NCBI RefSeq assembly: GCF_003940805.1
Contig: NZ_CP034328.1
Span: 620,001 to 684,000 of the forward strand
Direction of reading: 5' to 3'
Origin: Tabrizicola piscis
GTDB lineage: Bacteria; Pseudomonadota; Alphaproteobacteria; Rhodobacterales; Rhodobacteraceae
Length of the DNA stretch: 64,000 nucleotides
Under the pieces are notes generated by a model. That model did no database searches. It had not been told where the DNA came from and saw nothing but the letters and a program-made list of their open reading frames with translations. How positions within the stretch are numbered: position 1 is the stretch's first letter; the number at the start of each line of letters is the position of its first letter. Of the stretch, positions 45,516 through 53,960 are shown piece by piece. Made by a program: the position numbers and the translations under genes.

Positions 45516-46363
45516 GCCTCACGCCGCCTTGTGGCAAGGACAAAGGCCCAGACGACGCACAGGACGATCAGGAAATACAAGACCGCGCGGGCAGCGGCCT
45601 GACCGTAGGAGAAACCCTTGATCTCCTCGCCCAGCTCGACCGTCAGAAAGCGGGTCGCGTCACTCGGCCCGCCGGCGTTGATCCCGAAAGCCTCGGTGTA
45701 GATCATGAAACTGTCGACGAAGCGGAGCAGGAAGACGATGGCCAAGGCCCCCGCAATGCGTGGCAGTTCGATATGGCGAAAGACGGCAAGGCGGCTGGCA
45801 CCGTCAATGGCGGCGGCCTGACGGTAGGCGGGTGGGATCGACGACAGGCCCGCGTAGGCCAGCACCACGACCAGCCCAAGCCAGTGCCAGGTGTCCATCG
45901 TCAGGATCAGCGCCCATGTGTGCCAGGCGGTGAACTTGTAATCAAATCCCACCGCCGCAAGCCCCGGCCCCAGCAGCCCCGTGTCCGGGTTGATGAGGCC
46001 CAGCCACAGCATCGGGATCATGTTCCACGGCACCACCAGCGGCAGGGCCACCAGCATCAGCCCCCAGACCGCCCAGCGCCCGCATGTCAGAAGGACCAGC
46101 GCCACCATGATGCCAAGTGGCACCAGAATGCCCAGCACCAGCGCCGAGAACAGCAGGCTGCGGCCAAGCGAGGCCCAGAAACGGTCAGAGCCAAGAATCT
46201 CGGCAAACCATTCAACCCCGACCCAATGCACGTCCTGCAAGGTGAAGATGTCGTGAAAGCCGTAGTTGATCACCGCCAGCAGCGGCAGCACACCGACCAC
46301 CCCCAGAAGCAGCATCGCCGGCAGCAGCAGCCACCAGGCGCGGTTGTCATATGGCGGCATCAA
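45512..46363 (-). CDS. Sugar/glycerol-type ABC permease, GlpP-like
   Basis: A 283-residue MalF-type permease with six predicted helices. The N-terminus (NRAWWLLLPAMLLLG, NYGFHDIFTL) and the DGASRLAVFRHIELPRI loop resemble rhizobial GlpP. It begins 67 bases downstream of the LysR gene. The usual partners glpS, glpT and glpV are missing on both sides, so it must use subunits coded elsewhere or be a remnant. Confidence 0.82.
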   Translation of the reverse strand: MMPPYDNRAWWLLLPAMLLLGVVGVLPLLAVINYGFHDIFTLQDVHWVGVEWFAEILGSDRFWASLGRSLLFSALVLGILVPLGIMVALVLLTCGRWAVWGLMLVALPLVVPWNMIPMLWLGLINPDTGLLGPGLAAVGFDYKFTAWHTWALILTMDTWHWLGLVVVLAYAGLSSIPPAYRQAAAIDGASRLAVFRHIELPRIAGALAIVFLLRFVDSFMIYTEAFGINAGGPSDATRFLTVELGEEIKGFSYGQAAARAVLYFLIVLCVVWAFVLATRRREA

Positions 46364-46430
46364 TCCCTCCGGCTACGGCCCAGCCGACAGCCAAGCGCTG
46401 CGGGTGTCAAGGGCGAACCGGCGCGGGGAC

Positions 46431-47381
46431 CTAGCGCCGCCAGACCACCGCGTTCTCATGCCGCTGGATCAACTGCTTCATCGCATCGAACGCCTCGACC
46501 ACGAAATCGGCGAAGGCGGCGGCGGCGGGGTTCTGGTCGCCCTCCTCCAGCCGCAGGATGCCAAGGTTGCGCTGCGGTTGGGGAATGTCGACCGGCAGGA
46601 CGGTGATGCGGCTTTGCTTGCGTTCCGCGAAGGCGACCGAAAAGGGCAGGACCGCAAGCGCATCGGTTTCCGCCAGATAGTTCATCAGGCTGAGAAGCGA
46701 GCCGCCGGAATAGCGGATATCCAGGTCGATCGACCCCAGCGAGGATCGGATGGCGAACAGGTCGGCCAGAAGCGGCGACCCCGGCAGCGGCGCGACCCAA
46801 GGGTAAAGCGCCAGTTCCCCCAGATCGAGGCGCTTGGTGCGGATCAGCGGATGGCCAGGGCGGCAGCAGACCACGTTGCGCGCGGCAAGGATCGGCTGGA
46901 ACCGCAGGCCCTTCGGTTCGCCCGAAAGGCCCAAGGGCACGATGCCAAGGTCAAGCTGGGCCGCACGCAGGCCAAGGCTGACTTCGGCAAGGTTGCCATA
47001 GCTTTGTTCCACCATGACATCGCTGTGTTTGTTCTGAAACTCGGCAATCATGCGGCTGATCATGGCGTCCATGAAGAAGGGCACGCCGCAGACACGGACC
47101 AGACCCCGGGTGCCGCGCAGCAGGCTTTGCACCGCCTCGGTCGCGCGGCGGCTTTCGATCAGGATGCGGCGGCCATGGGTGGCAAGCTGGATGCCAAGCT
47201 GGGTGGCCTGCAAGGGCCGCTGGCCGCGAATGAACAGGGGCTTGCCCACCCGCGCCTCAAGCTGGGCCAGCGAACGCGAGACGGCGGGTTGCGCCAGACC
47301 CAGCGCCTCGGCCCCTTTGCTGACGCTGCCGGCATCGACGACAGCGGCAAGCTGGATGAGGTGGGTTTCGTTCAGCTTCAT
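46431..47381 (-). CDS. LysR family transcriptional regulator
   Basis: A 316-residue LysR protein. The N-terminal winged helix-turn-helix (about 1-65) includes GSVSKGAEALGLAQPAVSRS; the ligand-binding domain follows from about 90. It is divergent from the hydroxyquinol pathway genes (85 bases between starts), the classical place for a LysR activator of aromatic degradation, for example of the GbpR/PcaQ group. A strong promoter for its own transcription is visible at 47390-47418. Confidence 0.92.
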   Translation of the reverse strand: MKLNETHLIQLAAVVDAGSVSKGAEALGLAQPAVSRSLAQLEARVGKPLFIRGQRPLQATQLGIQLATHGRRILIESRRATEAVQSLLRGTRGLVRVCGVPFFMDAMISRMIAEFQNKHSDVMVEQSYGNLAEVSLGLRAAQLDLGIVPLGLSGEPKGLRFQPILAARNVVCCRPGHPLIRTKRLDLGELALYPWVAPLPGSPLLADLFAIRSSLGSIDLDIRYSGGSLLSLMNYLAETDALAVLPFSVAFAERKQSRITVLPVDIPQPQRNLGILRLEEGDQNPAAAAFADFVVEAFDAMKQLIQRHENAVVWRR

Positions 47382-47389
47382 AACAAAGT

Positions 47390-47418
47390 GGTATATTGAC
47401 TGACATGATACTTATCAA
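47390..47418 (-). promoter_or_regulatory. Promoter of the lysR gene
   Basis: TTGATA (47418-47413), 17 bases, then TATACC (47395-47390). The expected start near 47383 almost coincides with ATG 47381, so the mRNA may be leaderless. The GTAT/ATAC inverted half sites (47391-47394, 47408-47411) in the same place could be a LysR binding site affecting both directions. Confidence 0.55.
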
Positions 47419-47466
47419 CCACGGGGATCGGCGGCCCTAACCTCATCTCGGTGGGGGAGCACTACG

Positions 47467-48339
47467 ATGGACAGTCGGCCAGCCTTGGTTGGAGAGAACA
47501 GGATTGCCGCCGCGCTGCGCGCCCGGTTGCAGCAGTCCGGTCCTGACCGCCTGAGTCTGGCTGTGGGTCTCATCCTTGAACATGCCTTTGCCGTCCTGAA
47601 GGACCTCAAGCCAAGCGAAGCCGAGTTCGAGCAGCTTTTGCAGTTCCTCACCGATGTGGGCTATGCGACCGATGCGCGCCGGCAGGAATGGGTGTTGCTG
47701 GCGGATGTGTTCGGCTTTTCCGATCATGTCGCGGGCTGCAGCGCCGGGCGGGACCCGACCGCGACGCCGTCGACGCTGCCCGGACCCTTCTTTCGCCCCG
47801 ATGCGCCGCGCCTGGAAAGCGGCGCAAACCTTTGTCGCGACGGGGTGGGCGCCCCGCTGGCCGTGCGCGGACGGGTCACGTCAACCGATGGACAGCCGAT
47901 CTGTGGCGCCGAAGTTGACGTATGGCATGCCAACGGCAAGGGCCGGTACGAAAACCAGGACCCTGACAGCCAGCCCGAACATAACCTGCGTGGCCGGTTC
48001 GTGACCGACGCCAATGGCGGCTTTGCCTTCCGGACCGTGCGGCCCGGCGGGTATTCCTTGCCGGACGATGGCCCGGTGGGGCGGCTGGCGCAGCGGTTGG
48101 GCCTGTCGCTGGACCGCCCGGCGCATCTGCATTTCGCGGTGACCGCCCAGGGTCATCAACGCCTGGTCACCGCCATTTTCGACGGCAGCGACAGCGCCAT
48201 CGACCGCGATGCCTTGTCGGCGGTCAAGCCCGCGCTGATCGGCACCTTCAAACCCGAGGCCTTTGGCCATTCCCTTGACGTGGCGCTGGTCCTTCTTCCC
48301 GACGCCACGCCCCAGCCCAATGATCTGCAGAAAGGATGA
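47467..48339 (+). CDS. Intradiol ring-cleavage dioxygenase (hydroxyquinol 1,2-dioxygenase-like), first copy
   Basis: A 290-residue non-haem iron(III) enzyme. The N-terminal helical dimerisation domain (about 20-95) precedes the beta-sandwich catalytic domain. Iron ligands are Tyr161, Tyr196, His220 and His222, at the same residue numbers as in the second copy at 57647. The signature LPGPFFRPDAP lies at 104-114. The overall pattern favours hydroxyquinol or catechol as substrate, giving maleylacetate or muconate. It is the first gene of the catabolic cluster and overlaps the next reading frame. Confidence 0.88.
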   Translation: MDSRPALVGENRIAAALRARLQQSGPDRLSLAVGLILEHAFAVLKDLKPSEAEFEQLLQFLTDVGYATDARRQEWVLLADVFGFSDHVAGCSAGRDPTATPSTLPGPFFRPDAPRLESGANLCRDGVGAPLAVRGRVTSTDGQPICGAEVDVWHANGKGRYENQDPDSQPEHNLRGRFVTDANGGFAFRTVRPGGYSLPDDGPVGRLAQRLGLSLDRPAHLHFAVTAQGHQRLVTAIFDGSDSAIDRDALSAVKPALIGTFKPEAFGHSLDVALVLLPDATPQPNDLQKG

Positions 48340-48344
48340 CAAAC

Positions 48345-49298
48345 ATGGCTCTTGTGTCCGGCTATCACCATCTGACGATGAGCACGCATGGCGTGCAGGA
48401 AGATTTCGACTTCTACACCAAGACGCTGGGCCTGCATTCGGTCAAGCGCACGGTGCTGTTTGACGGCACCCTGCCGGTCTATCACCTGTATTACGGGTCG
48501 CCCAACGGGGATGCCTCGACGATCATCACCACGTTCCCGTTCAAGAAGCCCGGCATCTACGGGCGACGTGGCAGCAACCAGACCCGCACGATCATGCAGG
48601 CGATCCCGATGGGGTCGGCCGAGTTCTGGCTGGACCGGCTGAACCGCATGGGCGTGCCTGCAACGAAGGGTGACCGCTTCGGCCTGACCCGGGTGATCTT
48701 CGCCCATCCCTGCGGCATCCCGCACGAGCTGGTCGAAAACCCCGGCGATACCCGCAAGCCCATCACCAACGCCGCGCAAGGCATTGGCGAGGCACATGGC
48801 ATCCGTGGCATCTTTGGCGGCACGGTCGCAGTGATGGACGCCACCGCGATGGAGGAGTTCCTTGACATCGGCATGCAGTTCCGGCGTGAGGCGACGGATG
48901 ACAACGGCAGCCTCTGGGTCGTGCCGGAAAACAACGGCCTTCATTCTGTGATCGAGCTTGTGGTCGACAAGGGCCCGCAGGGCACTTGGACGCTTGCGGG
49001 GGGGACGGTCCATCACCTGGCGTTCAACACCGGGACCGAGGACAACCAGATCGCGCTCAAGGCCCGGCTGGAGGGCATGGGCTATACCGATGTCAGCGAA
49101 CAGAAGGACCGCAACTACTTCAAGTCAATGTACATGCGGTCGCCGGGCGGCGCGCTGTTTGAGTTGGCCTGGACCGTACCGGAAGGCTGGGCCAAGGATG
49201 AACCGGCCGACGCCATTGGCAAGTCGTTGGTGTTCCCACCATGGTTCGAAGACCGCCGCGCCGAGATGGTCGCCGGGCTGGAGCCTGCGAACTTCTGA
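48345..49298 (+). CDS. VOC-type ring-cleaving dioxygenase (PcpA/LinE/MhqO-like)
   Basis: A 317-residue extradiol-type iron(II) enzyme resembling PcpA and LinE, which cleave (chloro)hydroquinone between a hydroxylated carbon and its neighbour. Likely iron ligands are one histidine of YHHL (8/9), one of VHH (223/224) and Glu273 in LFELAW. The VKRTVLFDGTLPVYHLYYG segment (33-51) strongly resembles PcpA. AAAGGA precedes ATG 48345; an ATG at 48336 overlapping the previous stop is also possible. It is translationally coupled to the esterase gene by TGATG, as in mhqO-mhqD of Bacillus. Confidence 0.87.
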   Translation: MALVSGYHHLTMSTHGVQEDFDFYTKTLGLHSVKRTVLFDGTLPVYHLYYGSPNGDASTIITTFPFKKPGIYGRRGSNQTRTIMQAIPMGSAEFWLDRLNRMGVPATKGDRFGLTRVIFAHPCGIPHELVENPGDTRKPITNAAQGIGEAHGIRGIFGGTVAVMDATAMEEFLDIGMQFRREATDDNGSLWVVPENNGLHSVIELVVDKGPQGTWTLAGGTVHHLAFNTGTEDNQIALKARLEGMGYTDVSEQKDRNYFKSMYMRSPGGALFELAWTVPEGWAKDEPADAIGKSLVFPPWFEDRRAEMVAGLEPANF

Positions 49299-49957
49299 TG
49301 CCGGGCATCGTCGACATCCAGCGCCTTGGCGCAACGGCGGACCGGGCAAGGGTGCTGTGCATCCTTGTCCACGGTCGCAACCAGTCGCCCGAGGCGATGG
49401 AGGCTGCCGTGCTGCGCCACCTGACCACGCCGGATGTGGCTTTTGCCCTGCCTCGGGCGGGCGACAAATGCTGGTATCATGCGCTGGCGATCACTCCGCT
49501 GACTGCCGAGACGAGGGCCGAACTTGGCGCTTCGCTGGCTGACCTTGCTGCGCTGGTGCAGGCCCTGCGGGCCGAGGCCCCAGGTGTGCCCCTGGTCCTG
49601 GCAGGCTTTAGCCAGGGCGCTTGCCTGTCATTGGAATATGCCTTCACCGGCGTTGATCTTCCCGATGCCATGGTCGCATTGACCGGCTGCCGGGTTGGGG
49701 TGGTGGGCGACGACCGCCCTGCCCGGCTGCCCCATGGCCTGCCGGTCTATCTGACAGCGGGGCGCGAGGATCCGTGGATCCCCCTGCCCGCCTTTGCCGA
49801 AGTTGCGCTTGAACTGGGCCTTGGTGGCGCGGCCCTGCGGATGGACGTGTTCCCTAACCGCCCACACGAAGTCTCTGCCCCAGAGATCGCCATGCTGGAC
49901 GGCATTTTGGCCGACCTTGCAGCAGGTCATCCCCCCAGCTTCGGAGGCACTAGATGA
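49298..49957 (+). CDS. Phospholipase/carboxylesterase family alpha/beta hydrolase (MhqD/YpfH-like)
   Basis: A 219-residue serine hydrolase. The nucleophile Ser105 is in AGFSQGACL, with the later Asp in GREDPWIP and His in NRPHEVS completing the triad; HGRNQSPEAM (25-34) provides the oxyanion region. Members of this family accompany hydroquinone dioxygenases in quinone-resistance operons. TGATG coupling joins it to the dioxygenase, and it overlaps the maleylacetate reductase start by 4 bases. The substrate is uncertain. Confidence 0.85.
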   Translation: MPGIVDIQRLGATADRARVLCILVHGRNQSPEAMEAAVLRHLTTPDVAFALPRAGDKCWYHALAITPLTAETRAELGASLADLAALVQALRAEAPGVPLVLAGFSQGACLSLEYAFTGVDLPDAMVALTGCRVGVVGDDRPARLPHGLPVYLTAGREDPWIPLPAFAEVALELGLGGAALRMDVFPNRPHEVSAPEIAMLDGILADLAAGHPPSFGGTR

Positions 49958-51012
49958 CCCGCCCGTTCACCTTCCCCGGCCTAGCCACCCGCGTGGTCTT
50001 TGGCCATGGCACGCTGGCGCAGGTGCCCGAAGAGGTAGCTCGCTTTGGCCACAGCCGCGCGCTGGTCCTCTCCACACCCCAGCAAGAGCCGCAGGCGCAG
50101 GCCCTGGCCGATGCGTTGGGGGCGCGGTCGGCTGGGGTCTTTGCCGGGGCCACGATGCACACTCCGGTCGAGGTGACAGAACAGGCGGTGGCCGCTTATG
50201 CCTCGGCGGGCGCGGATTGCGTGGTCAGCTTGGGCGGCGGGTCGACCACCGGCCTAGGCAAGGCCATCGCCACCCGCACAGGGGCGGATCAGGTGGTCGT
50301 GCCCACCACCTATGCCGGGTCCGAGATGACGGATATTCTGGGCGAAACCGCAGGGGGTGAGAAGACCACCCGCCGCGATGCCAGCATCCGGCCCGAGGTG
50401 GTGGTCTATGATGTGGACCTTACCCTGACCCTGCCGGTGGGCCTGACTGTCACCTCAGCCCTGAACGCCATCGCCCATGCGATGGAGGGGTTCTATGCCC
50501 CAGACCGCCACCCGATCACCGAGGCGCTCAGCCGCGATGCGATGACGGCCTTTGCCCGGGCGCTTCCCGTGCTGGTGGGGAACCCGCAGGACCCGACCGC
50601 CCGGGCCGATGCGCTTTATGCCGCCTGGGGCTGTTCCACGACCCTTGGCCATGTGACCATGGCGCTGCACCACAAGCTGGCGCATGTCCTTGGCGGCAGC
50701 TTCGGCCTGCCCCATGCCGAGACGCATGCCGTGCTTCTGCCCCACACCACCGCCTACAATGAAGCGGCGGTTGAGGGCCTGTTGAACCCGATCCGCGATG
50801 CCTTTGGCCATCCGACAGCCGCGGCTGGCCTTTGGCACCTCGCCAAGTCCTGCGGCGCTCCAACGCGGCTGGCCGACCTTGGCCTGACCGTCGCCGACCT
50901 TGACCGCGCGGCAGAGATTGCCGCGCGCAACCCCTATGCCAACCCGCGGCCCATCACCCGCGACGGCATCCGCCACCTGCTGCAACACGCCTTTGACGGG
51001 GATTGTCCCTAA
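49954..51012 (+). CDS. Maleylacetate reductase
   Basis: A 352-residue iron-containing-type alcohol dehydrogenase that reduces maleylacetate to 3-oxoadipate with NAD(P)H. The cofactor-binding motif GGGSTTGLGKA is at 94-104, and the conserved PTTYAGSEMTDILGET segment is characteristic of this enzyme rather than other group III dehydrogenases. HHKLAHVLGGSFGLPHAETH contains the histidines near the active site. It links both ring-opening routes to the central intermediate. Confidence 0.93.
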   Translation: MTRPFTFPGLATRVVFGHGTLAQVPEEVARFGHSRALVLSTPQQEPQAQALADALGARSAGVFAGATMHTPVEVTEQAVAAYASAGADCVVSLGGGSTTGLGKAIATRTGADQVVVPTTYAGSEMTDILGETAGGEKTTRRDASIRPEVVVYDVDLTLTLPVGLTVTSALNAIAHAMEGFYAPDRHPITEALSRDAMTAFARALPVLVGNPQDPTARADALYAAWGCSTTLGHVTMALHHKLAHVLGGSFGLPHAETHAVLLPHTTAYNEAAVEGLLNPIRDAFGHPTAAAGLWHLAKSCGAPTRLADLGLTVADLDRAAEIAARNPYANPRPITRDGIRHLLQHAFDGDCP

Positions 51013-51045
51013 GCCATCAGAACTGAAAAAAGGGAGGAATGACAG

Positions 51046-52320
51046 ATGATTACCAGACGCAAACTGCTCCGCTCCGGTGCGGCGACGGGCCTTGCCATGG
51101 CCACCCCCGGCCTGTTCGCCCCCGCTATCGCGCAAGGGGCCAAGATCCGCATCGGCTATGTCAGCCCCCAGTCCGGGCCGCTGGCGGGTTTTGCCGAAAG
51201 CGACAGCTACAACATCGAAAGTTTCCTTGCGACCGAGGTCGGCCAGAACTTTGAGGTCATCGTCAAGGACAGCCAGTCCGACCCGAACCGCGCCGCCGCC
51301 GTGGCCAAGGAACTGATCGTCGATGACGAGATCAACCTGATGATCGTCGCCTCGACCCCCGAAACCACCAACCCGGTAGCCACGACCTGTGAGGCCGAAG
51401 GGATGCCTGTCATCTCGACCAAGGCACCGTGGCAGCCGTGGTTTATCGGCCAGCAGGGCAACCCCGGCGACCCGGCAAGCTGGAAGCCTTTCGATTTCGC
51501 CTTCCACTACTTCTGGGGGCTGGAGGATGTGATTGCCGTCTTCCTGAACATGTGGAACCAGATTGAGACCAACAAGCAGGTCGGCGGGCTGTTCCCCAAT
51601 GACGGCGACGGCAATGCCTGGGGTGACCCGAACGTCGGCGTCGGCCCCGGCTTTGCGGCGCAGGGCTATACCCTCAACGATCCGGGGCGCTATCAGAACC
51701 TGAATGACGATTTCAGCGCCCAGATCAACGCCTTCAAGGCCGCGAACTGTGACATCGTCACCGGCGTCGTGATCCCGCCCGACTTCACCACCTTCCGCAA
51801 CCAAGCGCTGCAGCAGGGCTTCAACCCCAAGATCATCACCGTGGCCAAGGCCATCCTCTTCCCGCAGTCGGTCGAGGCGTTGGGTGAGGCGGGGCACAAC
51901 CTGTCCTCCGAAGTGTGGTGGAGCCCGTCGCACCCGTTCAAATCCTCGCTGACCGGGCAGTCGGCAGCGGAGCTTGCGGCGGATTACACCGCCAAGGCGG
52001 GGCGGCCCTGGACCCAGCCGATCGGCTTTGTCCATTCGCTGCTTGAGGTGGCGTCGAACGTCATGGGCCGGGTGTCGGACGTGACCGATGCCGAAGGCGT
52101 GGCTGCGGCGATTGCCGCCACCGACATGGACACGATGGTCGGCAAGGTCGCCTGGAACGGCGCGGGCGTGCCGCCTTTTGCCGCAACCAACGTCTGCAAG
52201 ACCCCGCTGGTCGGGGGCCAGTGGCGGCGCAAGGAGGACGGGACCTTCGACCTTGTCATCGTCGACAACCAGACCGCGCCGGACATCCCGACCGGAGGCA
52301 CGATGGAGGCGCTGGCCTGA
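51046..52320 (+). CDS. Branched-chain amino acid-type ABC substrate-binding protein
   Basis: A 424-residue periplasmic binding protein with a twin-arginine-like signal (TRRKLLRSG; cleavage near AIAQ/GA at about 30). The mature part (IRIGYVSPQSGPLAGF, VKDSQSDPNRAAAVAKELI) matches the Leu/Ile/Val-type family often used for aromatic acids and phenolic compounds. It begins 33 bases after the reductase, after AGGGAGGAATG. The location in a phenol-degradation cluster suggests that an aromatic compound is the ligand. Confidence 0.93.
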   Translation: MITRRKLLRSGAATGLAMATPGLFAPAIAQGAKIRIGYVSPQSGPLAGFAESDSYNIESFLATEVGQNFEVIVKDSQSDPNRAAAVAKELIVDDEINLMIVASTPETTNPVATTCEAEGMPVISTKAPWQPWFIGQQGNPGDPASWKPFDFAFHYFWGLEDVIAVFLNMWNQIETNKQVGGLFPNDGDGNAWGDPNVGVGPGFAAQGYTLNDPGRYQNLNDDFSAQINAFKAANCDIVTGVVIPPDFTTFRNQALQQGFNPKIITVAKAILFPQSVEALGEAGHNLSSEVWWSPSHPFKSSLTGQSAAELAADYTAKAGRPWTQPIGFVHSLLEVASNVMGRVSDVTDAEGVAAAIAATDMDTMVGKVAWNGAGVPPFAATNVCKTPLVGGQWRRKEDGTFDLVIVDNQTAPDIPTGGTMEALA

Positions 52321-52343
52321 TCGCCAGCCAAGGAAAACAACGC

Positions 52344-52364
52344 GCCCCGGGCTTGACCCGGGGC
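52344..52364. repeat. GCCCCGGGCTTGACCCGGGGC hairpin
   Basis: Eight-base arms around CTTGA between the binding-protein gene and livG. The core is shared with 39320-39334. It could reduce read-through and so set the ratio of binding protein to other subunits. Confidence 0.7.
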
Positions 52365-52384
52365 CTCCACCAAGGACTGGGCCA

Positions 52385-53104
52385 GTGACTGTCCTCGAAC
52401 TCACCAATGTCTCGAAAAGCTTCGGCGCCCTCAAGGTGACCGATGACGTCAGCTTTGCCGTGCCAAAGGGGCAGGCGTTGGGGATCATCGGGCCGAACGG
52501 GGCCGGGAAATCCACGCTCTTCAACCTGATCACCGGCAATTATCTGGCGGATGCGGGAACGGTCACCTTTCTTGGGCAGGATGTGACCCGGGTGCCCGCC
52601 ATGACGCGGGTGCGCATGGGGGTGGGGCGCAGTTTCCAGATCCCGCAGCCTTTCGAGGGGCTGACGGTGTTCGAAAACCTGCTGACCGCCGCCGCCTTCG
52701 GTCAGGGCAAGCGCGAGGCCGAGGTTGAGGCGGGTTGTGCCGCGATCCTGCGGGACACCGAGCTTCTTCGCCGCGCCAACGATCTGGCGGGGTCGCTGTC
52801 GCTTCTGGACCGCAAGCGGCTTGAAATGGCGCGGGCAATGGCGACGGGGCCGGAACTTCTCCTCCTCGACGAGATCGCCGGGGGGCTGACCGAGGGCGAA
52901 TGTCAGGCGCTGGTCGCCACGATCAAGGCGCTGCATACCAAGGGCACCACGATCATCTGGATCGAGCATGTGCTGCATGCGCTGACGTCCGTGGTGGAGC
53001 GTCTGCTTGTGCTGGATTTCGGCAAGGTGATCGGCATCGGCGCACCGGCCGAGATCATGGCCTCGCGTCAGGTGCAGGAAATCTATCTGGGGCTGGAGGT
53101 TTAG
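52385..53104 (+). CDS. livG: ABC transporter ATPase, LivG-like
   Basis: A 239-residue ATPase starting at GTG 52385 after AAGGA. Walker A is GPNGAGKST (36-44) and Walker B LLLLDE. The signature region reads SLSLLDRKRLEMARAM, where LSLLD replaces the usual LSxGQ, a variant seen in some LivG paralogues. The C-terminal EIMASRQVQEIYLG is typical of LivG. It is followed after 3 bases by livF. Confidence 0.92.
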   Translation: MTVLELTNVSKSFGALKVTDDVSFAVPKGQALGIIGPNGAGKSTLFNLITGNYLADAGTVTFLGQDVTRVPAMTRVRMGVGRSFQIPQPFEGLTVFENLLTAAAFGQGKREAEVEAGCAAILRDTELLRRANDLAGSLSLLDRKRLEMARAMATGPELLLLDEIAGGLTEGECQALVATIKALHTKGTTIIWIEHVLHALTSVVERLLVLDFGKVIGIGAPAEIMASRQVQEIYLGLEV

Positions 53105-53107
53105 CGG

Positions 53108-53809
53108 ATGCTGGAGACCCATGGCCTGACCGCGTCCTACGGCCAGTTCAAGGCCCTGTTCGGGATCGACATCACAGTCGCCCCCGGGGAATGCGTGGCG
53201 ATCATCGGGGCGAACGGGGCGGGCAAGACCACACTGCTGAGGTCGATCAGCGGCGTGCTGCGCAACGCGCCGGACATGGTGCTGCACAAGGGCACGCCCA
53301 TCGGCGCGCTGGCGGCAGACGCCGTCCTGCAACGCGGGATCGCCATGGTGCCAGAGGGGCGGAAGCTGTTCCCCTCACTCTCGGTAGAGGAAAACCTGCT
53401 GATCGGCGGGCAGGTGCGGCGGGGCGACGGGCGCTGGACGCTGGAAACCGTCTACGCCCTGTTCCCGATCCTGAAGGAACGCCGCCTGTCGCCCGCCACG
53501 GCCCTGTCCGGCGGGCAGCAACAGATGGTCGCCATCGGCCGCGCGCTGATGTCGAACCCCGAGCTTCTGCTGTGCGACGAGATCAGCCTTGGCCTTGCCC
53601 CTGTAGTCATCCGCGACATCTACGCCGCCCTGCCCCGCATCCGCGAAACCGGGGCGGCTATGGTGATCGTCGAACAAGACATCACCCGCGCTTTGGCCGT
53701 GGCCGACCGCGTCTACTGCCTGATGGAGGGTCGCGTCACCCTGACCGGCGCCACCACCAGCATCACGCGCGAGGCCGTCCACGCCGCCTATTTCGGAGAC
53801 GCTGCATGA
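53108..53809 (+). CDS. livF: ABC transporter ATPase, LivF-like
   Basis: A 233-residue ATPase. Walker A is GANGAGKTT, the signature LSGGQQQMVAIGRAL and Walker B LLCDE are intact, and the ending VHAAYFGD is typical of LivF. It forms the second nucleotide-binding subunit of the five-part importer. Confidence 0.93.
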   Translation: MLETHGLTASYGQFKALFGIDITVAPGECVAIIGANGAGKTTLLRSISGVLRNAPDMVLHKGTPIGALAADAVLQRGIAMVPEGRKLFPSLSVEENLLIGGQVRRGDGRWTLETVYALFPILKERRLSPATALSGGQQQMVAIGRALMSNPELLLCDEISLGLAPVVIRDIYAALPRIRETGAAMVIVEQDITRALAVADRVYCLMEGRVTLTGATTSITREAVHAAYFGDAA

Positions 53810-53830
53810 CCCGTACCCTGCGCCAAGTGG

Positions 53831-53931
53831 CCCTCCACCCCCATCCCCTCCCCACAAGTGGGAGGGCTGGCGACCAGTGCTGCCATGTTGCGCCGCCCTC
53901 TCCCCCTCGTGGGGGAGGGATGGGGTGGCGG
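53831..53931. repeat. C/G-rich nested hairpins between livF and livH
   Basis: Two local hairpins (CTCCCCACAAGTGGGAG at about 53848 and TCCCCC-TCGT-GGGGGA at about 53901) are enclosed in a longer pairing of CCACCCCCATCCC with GGGATGGGGTGG. The same type of hairpin occurs at 21301-21350. It interrupts an otherwise tight operon. Confidence 0.75.
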
Positions 53932-53960
53932 GGCACCACGCACCATCAAGGGACAAGCGC

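Noticed and set aside
50455..52539. A 694-codon minus-strand frame
   Set aside because: Antisense to maleylacetate reductase and the binding-protein gene; no recognisable domain.
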